In this document: positions 1 to 9,309 of the stretch, one piece after another | Position numbering within the stretch: the stretch's first letter is position 1 | Layout of the letters: the number at the start of each line of letters is the position of its first letter | Source of the DNA: Thauera sp. 28 | GTDB taxonomy: Bacteria; Pseudomonadota; Gammaproteobacteria; Burkholderiales; Rhodocyclaceae | Length of the DNA: 64,000 nucleotides | Assembly: GCF_000310145.2 (NCBI RefSeq) | Contig: NZ_AMXA01000014.1 | Span: 1 to 64,000 of the forward strand | Direction of reading: 5' to 3' | Program-made: the position numbers and the translations under genes | Notes under the pieces: generated by a model | Told to the model about the DNA's origin: nothing | The model's database searches: none | Seen by the model: the letters and a program-made list of their open reading frames with translations, nothing else

Positions 1-43
1 GATAGTGAGGTCCGCCCTCGTGAAAGTAGGTCATCGTCAGACT
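1..43 (+). rRNA. 5S ribosomal RNA, 3' end (partial)
   Basis: The first 43 bases match the 3' third of a betaproteobacterial 5S rRNA, ending in the conserved GTAGGTCATCGTCAGACT tail. The rest of the gene, and presumably a 16S-23S-5S operon, lies left of the window. A strong hairpin follows 12 bases later. Recognition is by eye from the conserved tail; the exact 3' end could differ by one or two bases. Confidence 0.85.
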
Positions 44-55
44 AACCCACAAAAC

Positions 56-87
56 AAAGCCCTGCTCTCAAAAGAAAGCAGGGCTTT
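56..87 (+). terminator. Rho-independent terminator of the rRNA operon
   Basis: Perfect 11-bp inverted repeat AAAGCCCTGCT / AGCAGGGCTTT with a 10-base A-rich loop, directly after the 5S tail. The right arm ends in TTT. It separates the rRNA operon from tag. Confidence 0.8.
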
Positions 88-124
88 GGCGCGTCAACGC
101 GTAGTTGAGCCACAGGAGACCCCT

Positions 125-706
125 ATGACCGAGCGCTGTGCCTGGTGTGGCAACGACCCCATGTACGTCGCCTATCACGACGCTGAGTGGGGCGTCCCCA
201 GCCACGACGACCGCCACCTGTTCGAGATGCTGGTACTCGAAGGGGCACAGGCGGGGTTGAGCTGGATCACCATCCTGCGCAAGCGGGAGCATTACCGCCG
301 CGTGTTTGCCGATTTTGACGCGGAGCGGGTTGCACGTTACACCGACGACGACGTGATGCGATTGCTTGCCGACCCGGGCATTGTGCGTAATCGGCTCAAG
401 GTGGCGTCTGCGATTGCGAATGCGCGCGCGGTGCTCGATGCGCGTGAACGCTTCGGCTCACTCGATGCCCTGGTGTGGCAGTTCGTCGATGGGGTGCCGC
501 GCAATGACGTGCGCCGATCATTGGCCGACGTGCCCGCCGAGACAGCCGCGTCGCGAGCGATGAGCCGCGAGCTCAAGCGCCTAGGCTTCCGCTTTGTGGG
601 GCCGACGGTGTGCTATGCCTTCATGCAGGCGGTGGGGATGGTGAACGACCACGTCGAGGGTTGCTTTCGCCAGCGCGAGATCGCCGCCGGGTGCAGCATC
701 ACTTGA
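125..706 (+). CDS. tag: DNA-3-methyladenine glycosylase I
   Basis: Base-excision repair enzyme that removes 3-methyladenine from alkylated DNA. The 193-aa product starts MTERCAWCGND and has the family's zinc-site residues near both ends: Cys5 and His18 at the N terminus, and the His and Cys of NDHVEGC near the C terminus. The acidic position in LVLEGAQAGLSW corresponds to the active-site Glu of E. coli Tag (187 aa). The frame is open upstream to base 5, but the ATG at 125 is preceded by CAGGAGAC and gives the family length. The gene sits just after the rRNA terminator and its last 8 bases overlap the convergent protease gene. Confidence 0.95.
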   Translation: MTERCAWCGNDPMYVAYHDAEWGVPSHDDRHLFEMLVLEGAQAGLSWITILRKREHYRRVFADFDAERVARYTDDDVMRLLADPGIVRNRLKVASAIANARAVLDARERFGSLDALVWQFVDGVPRNDVRRSLADVPAETAASRAMSRELKRLGFRFVGPTVCYAFMQAVGMVNDHVEGCFRQREIAAGCSIT

Positions 707-2033
707 CCACGCCCCAGGCCTTGAGCCGGCTGTAGGAGTACTGCGCTGCATTACCTTGCTGACTCTGGCGAAGGTAGGCGAGGTAATGCTGAGCTGCAGC
801 CTGGCGGTTGCCAATGCCCTCTAGCGCGATGCCCTTGAGGAAAGTGGTGCCTGCATCGCCGGGCAGCAGGCGGTCGAAACGGTCAAGGTGCTCGAAGGCG
901 CTGCCTGGATCGCGTTGCTGGAGCGCGAGCACCCCGGAGAGTTTGTGCGCCTGGGCCTCTTGCGGGTAGATCTCGCGGGCGACGCTGGCGTAGGTGCCGG
1001 CTCTGCCCGTCTCGCCCTGCGCCTGCAGGCACTGAGCCATGCGCAGGTTGCTGGCGTAGTCGCGCGGGGTCTTGGCGATTGCCGATTCGAACTCGACTTG
1101 GGCCGCCGTGTATTGCTTGGCTGCCATCGCGGTTTCGCCGTTCTTGCAGGCGTTGATGGTGGGGCGGATGCGGCGCAGGCTGGCGGTGCTGTCCATGAAG
1201 CGTTCGCGCCGGGCGTCCTGGCTGTTGCTGATGCGGTACTGGTTGTCGGCGGCGGCCTGTGCGGCCTGCATGCGCTCGTGGCTCATCGGGTGGGTTGAGA
1301 ACATGGTACGCAGCAGCGAGGGTGCAGCCTTTTCCTCATCAACGAGCAACTGGTGCAGGCGGACCATTCCGGTGGCCGGGTAGCCGGCCTTGACGAGGTA
1401 GTCCTGGCCCAGCGCATCGGCTTCGCGTTCGTGTTCGCGCGAGTAGCTGGCGAGCAGGGCGCTGGCGCCGATCTGTCCGCCAATGGCCATCACCCCGCCC
1501 CAGTTGGAGTCCTGCGCCGCGACGTTGAGCCCGGCGAGCGCAGCTTGCGCGATCAGGCTCTGGCCCTGGCGTTGGGCGGCATGGCGGGCGTTGACGTGGC
1601 CAAGTTCGTGGCCCAGAAGTGCGGCGAGCTGGGCCTCGTCGTCGAGCTCGGCAAGGATGCCACGGGTGATGCCCATGGCGCCGCCGGGGAAAGTGTAGGC
1701 GTTGACGTAGTTGGCGTTGAGTACCCGGTAGGAATAGGGCATCAGCGGACGGTGGGTCAACCCTCCCATGCGTTTGCCGAGTTCGGCCACGTAGCGGTTG
1801 ACCGTTTCGTCCTGGATGGCGCCGAGGTCCTGGGAGAACTGGTGCGGCGCGACCTGGGCGTCGGCCAGTTTTTCCTGGGCCTCACTCATGCCGACCAGGA
1901 TGGTCTTGCCGGTGACCGGCGATGCTGCGCAACCAGACAGCGCGGCCGTGCCGGCACCAAGCAGCCAGAGCGCCTGGCGTCGGGTGATGCGGTTGCGTTC
2001 AAGACTGCGAGCGAGGGCGTCGAAGCGGCTCAT
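699..2033 (-). CDS. M48 family metalloprotease with TPR repeats (BepA/YfgC-like), lipoprotein
   Basis: Zinc protease of the M48 family; BepA-type members work in periplasmic quality control of outer-membrane proteins. The 444-aa product has a twin-arginine-like RITRRQ at residues 15-20, a hydrophobic stretch and a lipobox LSGC with the acceptor Cys at 35. HELGH (zinc site) is at 142-146, and the downstream EREADALG supplies the third ligand. The last ~150 residues look like TPR helices (repeated A-x-x-Y, G-x-A). The frame is open to 2261 but the extra N-terminal stretch overlaps corA; the ATG at 2033 puts the signal peptide at the start. Export by Tat is inferred. Confidence 0.88.
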   Translation of the reverse strand: MSRFDALARSLERNRITRRQALWLLGAGTAALSGCAASPVTGKTILVGMSEAQEKLADAQVAPHQFSQDLGAIQDETVNRYVAELGKRMGGLTHRPLMPYSYRVLNANYVNAYTFPGGAMGITRGILAELDDEAQLAALLGHELGHVNARHAAQRQGQSLIAQAALAGLNVAAQDSNWGGVMAIGGQIGASALLASYSREHEREADALGQDYLVKAGYPATGMVRLHQLLVDEEKAAPSLLRTMFSTHPMSHERMQAAQAAADNQYRISNSQDARRERFMDSTASLRRIRPTINACKNGETAMAAKQYTAAQVEFESAIAKTPRDYASNLRMAQCLQAQGETGRAGTYASVAREIYPQEAQAHKLSGVLALQQRDPGSAFEHLDRFDRLLPGDAGTTFLKGIALEGIGNRQAAAQHYLAYLRQSQQGNAAQYSYSRLKAWGVVK

Positions 2034-2092
2034 GACGTTTCGTCTGTCGAGGGGGGCGGGATTGGGTGGTCTGGCGCAGGTCCGGTCGCCGT

Positions 2093-3058
2093 CTATAGCC
2101 AGCCCGCCTTGCGGAAGCGCCACCACAGGAAGCTTGCGGCGCTGGCGATGACGCCCAGGCCGAAGAGGTAGCCGTACTCCCAAGTCAGTTCGGGCATGTG
2201 ATTGAAGTTCATGCCCCAGATGCCGGCAAAGGCGGTGGCGACGGCAAAGATGCCCGCCCATGCGGCGAGGCGCTTGCTGATCTCGGTCTGGTCGATGGTA
2301 ACCATGGAGAGGTTCACCTGGATGGCGGTGCCGATGGTGTCGCGGATGCCGTCGAGCGAGGCGTTGATGCGGGCGAGATGGTCATAGACGTCGCGGAAAT
2401 AGTGTCGGCTCTTGGCGCAGACCTCGGGGACGCGGCCGCTGTGCAGTTTGCCGGCAGCTTCCATCAACGGCAGAACGGCATGGCGAAGCAGCGTCACCTT
2501 GCGCTTCAGGCGGTACAGGCGGCGGATGTTGGAGCGCGCCGCGCCGCGGGTGAAGATGCGTTCTTCCAGCGCCTCGACCTCGGTCTCGAGTTTTTCGATG
2601 AGCGGGAAGTAGCCATCCACCACGGCGTCCATGAGCGCGTAGAGCACATAGCCCGGGCCCTTGGCGAGCATCTTCGGCTCGCGCTCGCAGCGTGCGCGTA
2701 CGCCGAGGAAGTCTCGTTCGTGGTTGTTGCGCACCGACAGGATGTAGTTCGCGCCGACGAAGACGTGCACTTCGCCCACCTGGAGCTTGCCTTCGCGCTC
2801 TTCGACGAGGTGCATGACAGCGAAGAGCTCATCCTCGTACTCCTCAACCTTGGGGCGTTGGTGGCGGTGGTTGGCATCCTCGATGGCGAGCTCGTGCAGG
2901 TCGAACTCGTCCTTCATCACCGCCAGTTCGTTGGCTGAGGGGTCCTTGAGTGCGACCCAGACGAAGGTGTCGGGTTGCTGCAAGGTGTCGCGGATGGCCT
3001 CGACCGGAATATCGGCGAGCTTGCGGCCGTGCTGGTAGGCGGTGCAGTTGATGAGCAT
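2093..3058 (-). CDS. corA: CorA-type divalent cation (Mg2+/Co2+) transporter
   Basis: Inner-membrane pentameric cation channel. The 321-aa product is a typical CorA: a long acidic and helical cytoplasmic domain, then two C-terminal membrane segments. The signature GMN lies at the end of the first segment (IWGMNFNHMPEL), followed by a hydrophobic second segment and a basic tail (WWRFRKAGWL). It is 59 bases upstream of the protease gene on the same strand and 21 bases downstream of the GGDEF-EAL gene. Whether it carries Mg2+ or another metal cannot be told from sequence. Confidence 0.93.
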   Translation of the reverse strand: MLINCTAYQHGRKLADIPVEAIRDTLQQPDTFVWVALKDPSANELAVMKDEFDLHELAIEDANHRHQRPKVEEYEDELFAVMHLVEEREGKLQVGEVHVFVGANYILSVRNNHERDFLGVRARCEREPKMLAKGPGYVLYALMDAVVDGYFPLIEKLETEVEALEERIFTRGAARSNIRRLYRLKRKVTLLRHAVLPLMEAAGKLHSGRVPEVCAKSRHYFRDVYDHLARINASLDGIRDTIGTAIQVNLSMVTIDQTEISKRLAAWAGIFAVATAFAGIWGMNFNHMPELTWEYGYLFGLGVIASAASFLWWRFRKAGWL

Positions 3059-3079
3059 CGTGTTGAGGCTGGGCGCAGT

Positions 3080-4849
3080 TCAGGCTGTGGCGATGCACTC
3101 AGCTTGCGAGGCGTCGATCGCCTTGGGGCCGGTGTCGGGAAGGAAGTGACCAGGGTGGTTGATATCCTGCAGGATCAGCATTTCCGCCTGGGTCGCGGTG
3201 ACCGGGCGCGAATACATGAAGCCTTGTACGTGGCTCGCGCCAAGCGCGCGCAGTAAGGCCTCCTGCTCGATGCGCTCGACCCCTTCGCAGATGACCTCGA
3301 GTTTGAGCTGTTTGGCAAGGCTCAGGATGGTCTCGACAAAACTGCGGTCAGTCGGCCGGGTGTCGATGTGTTCGATGAAGGAGCGGTCGATCTTCAGCGC
3401 ATCGATCGGCAAGCGGTGCAGATAGGACAGGGACGAATAGCCGGTGCCGAAATCGTCGAGCAAGAGCTTCAAGCGGGAGCGTTTTAACGCTACGAAAAGC
3501 TCGATCGCCCGCTCGGCATCGTCCATCATCGCGCTCTCGGTGATCTCTAGCTTCAGATGGCGCGGGGCGAGACCGCTCTGACGCAGGCTCTGGCGGATGT
3601 CCTTGAGCAGGTTTGGATAGGCGATCTGGCGGGCGGCGAGGTTTACGCTGACGGTCAGTGCCGGTCGGCGAGGGTGGGTGTTTTGCCAGCGCTTCAGGTC
3701 GGTACAAGCCCGCTCCAGGATCCAGCGTCCGATCGGAACGATGAGGCCGCTTTCCTCGGCCAGCGGGATGAAGCGGGCGGGCGATATGAGGCCGCGTTCG
3801 GGGTGATTCCAGCGTGCCAGGGCCTCGAAGCCGACCAGCCGCCGGTCTCTGATCCGTACGAAAGGCTGGTAGTAAACCTCGATCTGGTTGCGTTCCAGGG
3901 CCCGCCGCAGATCGAGTTCGAGATCGAGCCGGTTGAACGCTTCCTCGTGCAGTTTGCGATCGAAGATGACATGAGCGCCGCCACCTTGAGTCTTTGCGCG
4001 CTTGAGGGCCATGCCCGCATCGCGCAGCATGGCATCGGCTTCGTCGTAGTCCGGTGTCGAGAGCGTCATGCCTGCCGACAGGCTCATAACGACCTCCTGC
4101 TCATGGAGCTCGAAGGGCAGGGTGCAATGTGCTTGCAGGCGCTTGATGACACGGATCGGCGAGGTTTCGTCACGGATATCCTCGAGCAGGATGCCGAACT
4201 CGTCGCCGCCGAGGCGCGCCACCATGTCGGTCGGTCGCGTCGAGCGGCGCAGCAAGTTGGCAAGCTCGACCAGCAGCAGATCGCCGATGCGGTTGCCGAG
4301 GCTATGGTTGATGACGCTGAAGCGGTCGATGCCACAATGGATGACGGCAAATCGCAGCTCCGGATTGCGCCGTGCGCGCTGAATGGCGTGACCGATGCGG
4401 TCGACGAAGAGCCCGCGATTGGGCAGCCCGGTGAGGCCGTCGATCAAGACTTCCGGAAGTCCGCCCGCGTCAGTGCGCAGACGTACACCTGTTTCATGCG
4501 CGGAGACATAGTAGAGGTGATGCTCGCGGTCCAGATTGACGTTCCAGGCCAGCCCCACGTAGTGGCCGTCCGCGTGGCGGCATCGGCATGAGAACCTCAG
4601 GGTGGTCTTGTCTTGGCCGAGTTGTGCGAGGCGGTCGCGCACGCTGTTGCGATCGTCGTCGTGTATGAATGCGGCAAAGGGGCGCCAGCGCAGTGCTGCT
4701 TGGCCGACACCGAGGACATCTTGCCAGGCCTCGCTCATCATCTGGACGTTCCCGTCTTCATCCAGGACCATCAGCAAGGTGCCGGGCAGCCTGAAGAAGG
4801 CGCTCTCTGTCGGGAAGGCTTGAGGTGGCTTGCGGTAAACCTTGATCAT
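3080..4849 (-). CDS. PAS-GGDEF-EAL cyclic-di-GMP signalling protein
   Basis: A 589-aa soluble protein with a PAS-like sensor region (about 20-125), a GGDEF domain and an EAL phosphodiesterase domain. GGDEF is at 214-218, preceded by RPTD in the position of the product-inhibition I-site (RxxD). The EAL domain begins FEALARWNHP at 341-350 and keeps the later metal and catalytic motifs KLEITES, DDFGTGYSSL and EGVE. Both halves therefore look catalytically competent: it could make and break c-di-GMP. No membrane segment is visible, so it probably senses a cytoplasmic signal. It lies on the same strand as corA, 21 bases upstream of it. Confidence 0.93.
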   Translation of the reverse strand: MIKVYRKPPQAFPTESAFFRLPGTLLMVLDEDGNVQMMSEAWQDVLGVGQAALRWRPFAAFIHDDDRNSVRDRLAQLGQDKTTLRFSCRCRHADGHYVGLAWNVNLDREHHLYYVSAHETGVRLRTDAGGLPEVLIDGLTGLPNRGLFVDRIGHAIQRARRNPELRFAVIHCGIDRFSVINHSLGNRIGDLLLVELANLLRRSTRPTDMVARLGGDEFGILLEDIRDETSPIRVIKRLQAHCTLPFELHEQEVVMSLSAGMTLSTPDYDEADAMLRDAGMALKRAKTQGGGAHVIFDRKLHEEAFNRLDLELDLRRALERNQIEVYYQPFVRIRDRRLVGFEALARWNHPERGLISPARFIPLAEESGLIVPIGRWILERACTDLKRWQNTHPRRPALTVSVNLAARQIAYPNLLKDIRQSLRQSGLAPRHLKLEITESAMMDDAERAIELFVALKRSRLKLLLDDFGTGYSSLSYLHRLPIDALKIDRSFIEHIDTRPTDRSFVETILSLAKQLKLEVICEGVERIEQEALLRALGASHVQGFMYSRPVTATQAEMLILQDINHPGHFLPDTGPKAIDASQAECIATA

Positions 4850-5001
4850 CGGGCGTGCCCAGGTTCGTAATGAGGCTGTAACGGCGGGATGTTAAGCGCT
4901 TCCTGTGGTGTCGGGCTAGTTGATGAGAGCGGGAAGAGGCGCAGCGATGACCGACACGCGCCGAGATGGCACTCGCCGCCGAGACGTCCGTGTCGGCCTC
5001 G

Positions 5002-8000
5002 CTACCCCGCCTTCACCGCATCGAGCAGGTCCTTTACGGCCTTCACCCTGTCCTTGAGATTGGGCAGGCTCACGCGGCGCACAAGCTTCTCGGGCCCGGC
5101 CATCTTGGTGCTGCGGTCCTTCTGGATCAGGAAGATGACCTTGACCGGGTCGATGGGGGCGTCCTTGGCGAACTGCACGCTGATCTGCGCGTCCGAGGCG
5201 TCGAGCTTGTTCACCCCGTAGTCTTTAACAAGCATGCGCAGGCGGTGGGTTTCGACGAGCGCTGCAGTTTGCGGCGGTACCTCGCCGAAACGGTCGATGA
5301 GTTCTTCCTGCAGCGCGCGCAGGTCTTCCTCCATCTCGCAGTTGGCCAGCCGCTTGTACAGCGTCAGGCGCTCCTGCACGTCGGGGCAGTAGTCAGTGGG
5401 CAGCAATGCGGGGGTGTGCAGGTTGATCTCGGACACGACCTCGAGCGGCTGCGACAGGTCGGGCTCCTTGCCGGCCTGGAGGTCCTTGACCGCGCGCTTG
5501 AGCATCTCGGTGTACAGGCTGAAGCCAACCTGCTGGATCTCGCCCGACTGATTTTCGCCCAGCACCTCGCCGGCGCCGCGGATCTCCAGGTCGTGCATGG
5601 CCAGGTAGAAGCCGGAGCCGAGATCCTCCATCATCGCAATCGCTTCGAGCCGCTTCTGTGCCTGCGCGGTGGGCTTTGCGCCGGGCATGGTCAGCAGGTA
5701 GGCGTAGGCCTGGTGGTGGCTGCGGCCGACACGGCCGCGCAACTGGTGCAGCTGCGCCAGTCCGAAGCGGTCGGCACGGTTGATGATGATGGTGTTGGCG
5801 GTGGGGATGTTGATACCGGTCTCGATGATGGTGGTGCACAGCAGCAGGTTGGCGCGCTGCTGGGTGAAGTCGCGCATCACGCGCTCGAGCTCGCGCTCGG
5901 GCAACTGGCCATGGCCGACGACGATGCGGGCCTCGGGCAGCAGCTCTTCGAGGTCGTTGCGCATGTTGTCGATGGTGTCGACCTCGTTGTGGAGGAAGTA
6001 CACCTGGCCGCCGCGCTTGAACTCGCGCAGCACCGCCTCGCGGATCACGCCGCGGCTGGAAGGCTGGACGAAGGTCTTGATCGCCAGGCGCTTCTGCGGT
6101 GCGGTGGCGATCACCGAGAACTCGCGCAGGCCTTCCATCGCCAGGCCGAGCGTTCGCGGGATCGGCGTGGCGGTCAGCGTCAGGATGTCGACTTCGGAGC
6201 GTAGCTGTTTGAGCGACTCCTTCTGGCGCACACCGAAGCGGTGCTCCTCGTCGATGATCACCAGCCCCAGGCGTTTGAACACCACATCCTTCTGCAGCAG
6301 GCGATGCGTGCCGATGATGATGTCGACCTTGCCCTCCGACAGTTGCTGCAGGGCCTCGGCCTGCTCCTTGGCTGACTTGAAGCGCGACAGCTCGGCGATC
6401 CTGATCGGCCAGTCGGCGAAGCGGTCGGCGAAGGTCTGGTAATGCTGCTCGGCGAGCAGGGTGGTCGGACACAGCACCACCACCTGCTTGCCATCGGCCA
6501 CGGCGATGAAGGCGGCACGCAGCGCGACCTCGGTTTTGCCAAAGCCGACGTCGCCGCACACCAGGCGGTCCATCGGCCGGCCGGACTTCATGTCGCCGAC
6601 CACAGCGTCGATCGCGGCCTGCTGGTCGGGCGTGGTCTCGAAGCCGAAGCCTTCGGCAAAGGCTTCCAGGTCGTGCTGCTTGAAGTCGAAGCGGTGGCCG
6701 GGACGTGCGGCGCGCTGGGCGTACAGGGCCAGCAGCTCGGCGGCAGTATCGCGCACCTGCATCGCCGCCTTCTTCTTGGCCTTCTCCCACTGGCCCGAGC
6801 CGAGGCGGTGAAGGTCGACTGCCTCGGGGTCGGCACCAGCGTAACGGGTGATGACATGCAGCTGCGACACCGGCACGTAGAGCTTGTCGCCCCCGTTGTA
6901 CTCCAGGTGCAGAAACTCGGTGTCGCCCTCACCCAGGTTCATGTGGATGAGCCCAAGGTAGCGGCCGATGCCGTGGGATACATGCACCACCGGGTCGCCG
7001 ATCTTGAGTTCGGACAGGTCGCGCAGCCAACCTTCCATGGTCGCGGCCTTGCGCGCATCACGACGGACTCGGCTGCGCGCGGTGGTGGCATAGAGTTCGG
7101 TCTCGGTGAGCACCGCCAGCTTCGCCGCGGGCAGCACGAAGCCGCGCGCGAGCGGCGCAACGCCCAGCGCGAGGCGGGCATCGGTATCGAGGAAGGCGCC
7201 AAAGTCAGCGCTGGCCTCCGGCTTGACGCCGTACTCGCCGAAAAATTCGGCCATGGTCTCGCGTCGGCCAGGCGAGTCCGACAGCAGCAGCACGCGGCCG
7301 TCGAAGCTGTCGAGGAAGGCCTTGAGCTTGTGCAACGGGTCGGTGGCCTTGCGCTCGACAGCGACCTCGGGCGGCGGCAGGGCAAGTGCGCCGGCGGTGT
7401 CGGCGCAGGCTTCGACACCCATCGAGAGCTTCGGAAGGTTCTTCAGTGCGATGAAGAAGGCTTCGTCGCTCAGGAAGAGTTGGTCGGGTGGCAGCACCGG
7501 ACGAGTGCGGTCGCCCTTCAGAAGGTCGTAGCGCGAGCGCGTGTCTTTCCAGAACTCCGCGATCGCCGCCGGCACGTCGCGGTGCAGCAGCACCGGTGTG
7601 TCGGCAGGCAGGTAGTCGAGCAGGGTCGCGGTGTCGTCGAAAAACAGCGGCAGGTAGTACTCGATACCGGCAGGCGCAATGCCGTTGGAGACGTCCTTGT
7701 AGATCGACGCACGCGTCGGGTCGCCCTCGAAGGTCTCGCGGAAGCGGCTGCGAAAGCGCGTGCGGCCCTTGTCGTCGAGAGGAAACTCGCGCGCCGGCAG
7801 CAAGCGGATCTCCTTGGTCGGATACACCGTGCGCTGGGTGTCCGGGTCGAAGGTCTTGATGCTCTCGACCTCGTCGTCGAAGAGGTCGATGCGAAAGGGC
7901 AGCGGCGAGCCCATCGGGAACAGGTCGACCAGCCCGCCACGCACCGAGAACTCGCCCGGGCTCACCACCTGAGTGACATGCGCATAGCCGGCGAGCGCCA

Positions 8001-8454
8001 TCTGTGCCTTGAACTGCTCGACATCGAGCTTCTCGCCCTGCTTGAGGAAGAAGGTGTAGGCGGCCAGGTAGGCCGGTGGCGCCATGCGATACAGCGCGGT
8101 CGAGGCTGGCACCAGCACGAGGTCGGTCTCGCCGCGGCTGATCGCGTACAGCGTCGAAAGGCGCTCGGAGATGAGATCCTGGTGCGGAGAGAAGTTGTCG
8201 TAGGGCAGGGTTTCCCAGTCGGGCAGCAGGTGCGCGCGCAGGCCAGGGGCGACCCAGGCGATCTCGTCCTGAAGGCGCTGGGCGTCGAGCGGGTTGGCGG
8301 TGATCACCACCAGCATGCGGCCGCGGCCGGCGAGCTGGGCGATGGCAAGCGCGTCGGCCGAGCCGGCCAGTGCGCCGGTCTCCAGCCGCGTGCCGGGCTT
8401 GGGAAGCACGAGCGTGGAAAGCGGGCGGAGCAGGGCGTCGAGGGATGTGGGCAT
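5002..8454 (-). CDS. mfd: Transcription-repair coupling factor
   Basis: DNA translocase that displaces stalled RNA polymerase and recruits UvrA. The 1150-aa product has the family layout: UvrB-like N-terminal module, RNA-polymerase interaction domain (around GDPVVHVSHGIGRYLGL), RecG-like translocase with Walker A GDVGFGKTEVAL and DEEH box VIIDEEHRFGV, then the C-terminal TRCF domain. The frame is open to 8535, but the ATG at 8454 (MPTSLDALL) gives the normal length. It is transcribed leftward with a 152-base gap before the next gene. Confidence 0.97.
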   Translation of the reverse strand: MPTSLDALLRPLSTLVLPKPGTRLETGALAGSADALAIAQLAGRGRMLVVITANPLDAQRLQDEIAWVAPGLRAHLLPDWETLPYDNFSPHQDLISERLSTLYAISRGETDLVLVPASTALYRMAPPAYLAAYTFFLKQGEKLDVEQFKAQMALAGYAHVTQVVSPGEFSVRGGLVDLFPMGSPLPFRIDLFDDEVESIKTFDPDTQRTVYPTKEIRLLPAREFPLDDKGRTRFRSRFRETFEGDPTRASIYKDVSNGIAPAGIEYYLPLFFDDTATLLDYLPADTPVLLHRDVPAAIAEFWKDTRSRYDLLKGDRTRPVLPPDQLFLSDEAFFIALKNLPKLSMGVEACADTAGALALPPPEVAVERKATDPLHKLKAFLDSFDGRVLLLSDSPGRRETMAEFFGEYGVKPEASADFGAFLDTDARLALGVAPLARGFVLPAAKLAVLTETELYATTARSRVRRDARKAATMEGWLRDLSELKIGDPVVHVSHGIGRYLGLIHMNLGEGDTEFLHLEYNGGDKLYVPVSQLHVITRYAGADPEAVDLHRLGSGQWEKAKKKAAMQVRDTAAELLALYAQRAARPGHRFDFKQHDLEAFAEGFGFETTPDQQAAIDAVVGDMKSGRPMDRLVCGDVGFGKTEVALRAAFIAVADGKQVVVLCPTTLLAEQHYQTFADRFADWPIRIAELSRFKSAKEQAEALQQLSEGKVDIIIGTHRLLQKDVVFKRLGLVIIDEEHRFGVRQKESLKQLRSEVDILTLTATPIPRTLGLAMEGLREFSVIATAPQKRLAIKTFVQPSSRGVIREAVLREFKRGGQVYFLHNEVDTIDNMRNDLEELLPEARIVVGHGQLPERELERVMRDFTQQRANLLLCTTIIETGINIPTANTIIINRADRFGLAQLHQLRGRVGRSHHQAYAYLLTMPGAKPTAQAQKRLEAIAMMEDLGSGFYLAMHDLEIRGAGEVLGENQSGEIQQVGFSLYTEMLKRAVKDLQAGKEPDLSQPLEVVSEINLHTPALLPTDYCPDVQERLTLYKRLANCEMEEDLRALQEELIDRFGEVPPQTAALVETHRLRMLVKDYGVNKLDASDAQISVQFAKDAPIDPVKVIFLIQKDRSTKMAGPEKLVRRVSLPNLKDRVKAVKDLLDAVKAG

Positions 8455-8564
8455 GATGTTGTTGTTCGGTTGCTGCTTGAGGCGATTGGGGCGAGGCGGT
8501 GCCAGGAAACGCCAGCCATTGGCGCAGGCCGGCATTATCCCCGCAAAAATGCCTGTTGTTGTAT

Positions 8565-9278
8565 TCAGGCCATCAGATCCAGTCCGGGCGGTCGTGCGGC
8601 CAGCGCCGACCCTGCCATGGTCTCGTAGGCCGAACGCGCCTGGCGCACGAGATAGGCGGACGGCGAGTCGGCAGCTGTTGCGGCGGCTGCGGCGGCAGGC
8701 CTGCCGCCATCGACACCGTCGCCAGCCTCTTCAGGGGGGATTGCTTCGCGCTCGAAGACCTGGCGGGCAAGCTCCATACGAGCCTCCATGGCCATGCGGG
8801 TGGCCTGTGCCGCGACCTGTCGATCTTGTGGCGAGGGGTCGGCTGGGGCGAGTGCGGCGGCACGGATCTGCTCGGCCTTGGCAAGCGTCTCCTCGGGTGT
8901 CCGTCCGGGCGAGGTATCGATGCTGACCTCGCCGCCGACTGCATAACGCTGTCCGTCGGGGCCTGTCTGGTAGGTGTAGCTTGCGCCTCGTGTGACCAGG
9001 CCGGCGCCTGCGGCGACGTGGGCCATCTCGTGTGCCCTGACCTCGCGGTCGCGCTGCTGGAGTTGCTGGAGTAGGCGCTGTTCCTGATCGGTAAGCGCAG
9101 ATTCATCACGTGCGTAAGCGCCGCCACCGCCCTCGAGCTCGGTCTGCGGGTCGTCTGGCGTCACCTCGGCTGCGGTCGAGCCCGCGGCTTGGCTTCGATC
9201 CTGGCGGGTGGTGGTGGGCGCCGGGTAAATGGCCTGAGTGGATGCCCAGGCGGCAACGCCGGCAGCGGGAATGGCCAT
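8565..9278 (-). CDS. SprA-related putative metalloprotease
   Basis: A 237-aa protein with the core of the SprA-related family: a charged segment, then VRAHEMAHVAAGAG (zinc-protease-like HExxH), then SYTYQTGPDGQRYAVGGEVSID. Family members are annotated as putative metalloproteases; no substrate is established. The N terminus (MAIPAAGVAAWAS) is Ala-rich but not a clear signal peptide, and the region between the two ends is low-complexity. It lies between mfd and a hydrolase, all leftward. Family recognition is firm; enzymatic activity is inferred from HExxH only. Confidence 0.75.
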   Translation of the reverse strand: MAIPAAGVAAWASTQAIYPAPTTTRQDRSQAAGSTAAEVTPDDPQTELEGGGGAYARDESALTDQEQRLLQQLQQRDREVRAHEMAHVAAGAGLVTRGASYTYQTGPDGQRYAVGGEVSIDTSPGRTPEETLAKAEQIRAAALAPADPSPQDRQVAAQATRMAMEARMELARQVFEREAIPPEEAGDGVDGGRPAAAAAATAADSPSAYLVRQARSAYETMAGSALAARPPGLDLMA

Positions 9279-9309
9279 GCTGCAGGAATGCCTTGATTGA
9301 AAACGCCTT

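Noticed and set aside
3557-4591. 344-codon open frame opposite the GGDEF-EAL gene
   Set aside because: Antisense shadow of a gene with intact GGDEF and EAL motifs.
6442-8628. 728-codon open frame opposite mfd
   Set aside because: Antisense to a firmly identified gene. High GC and codon bias of mfd keep stop codons out of this frame; the translation is low-complexity and resembles no family.
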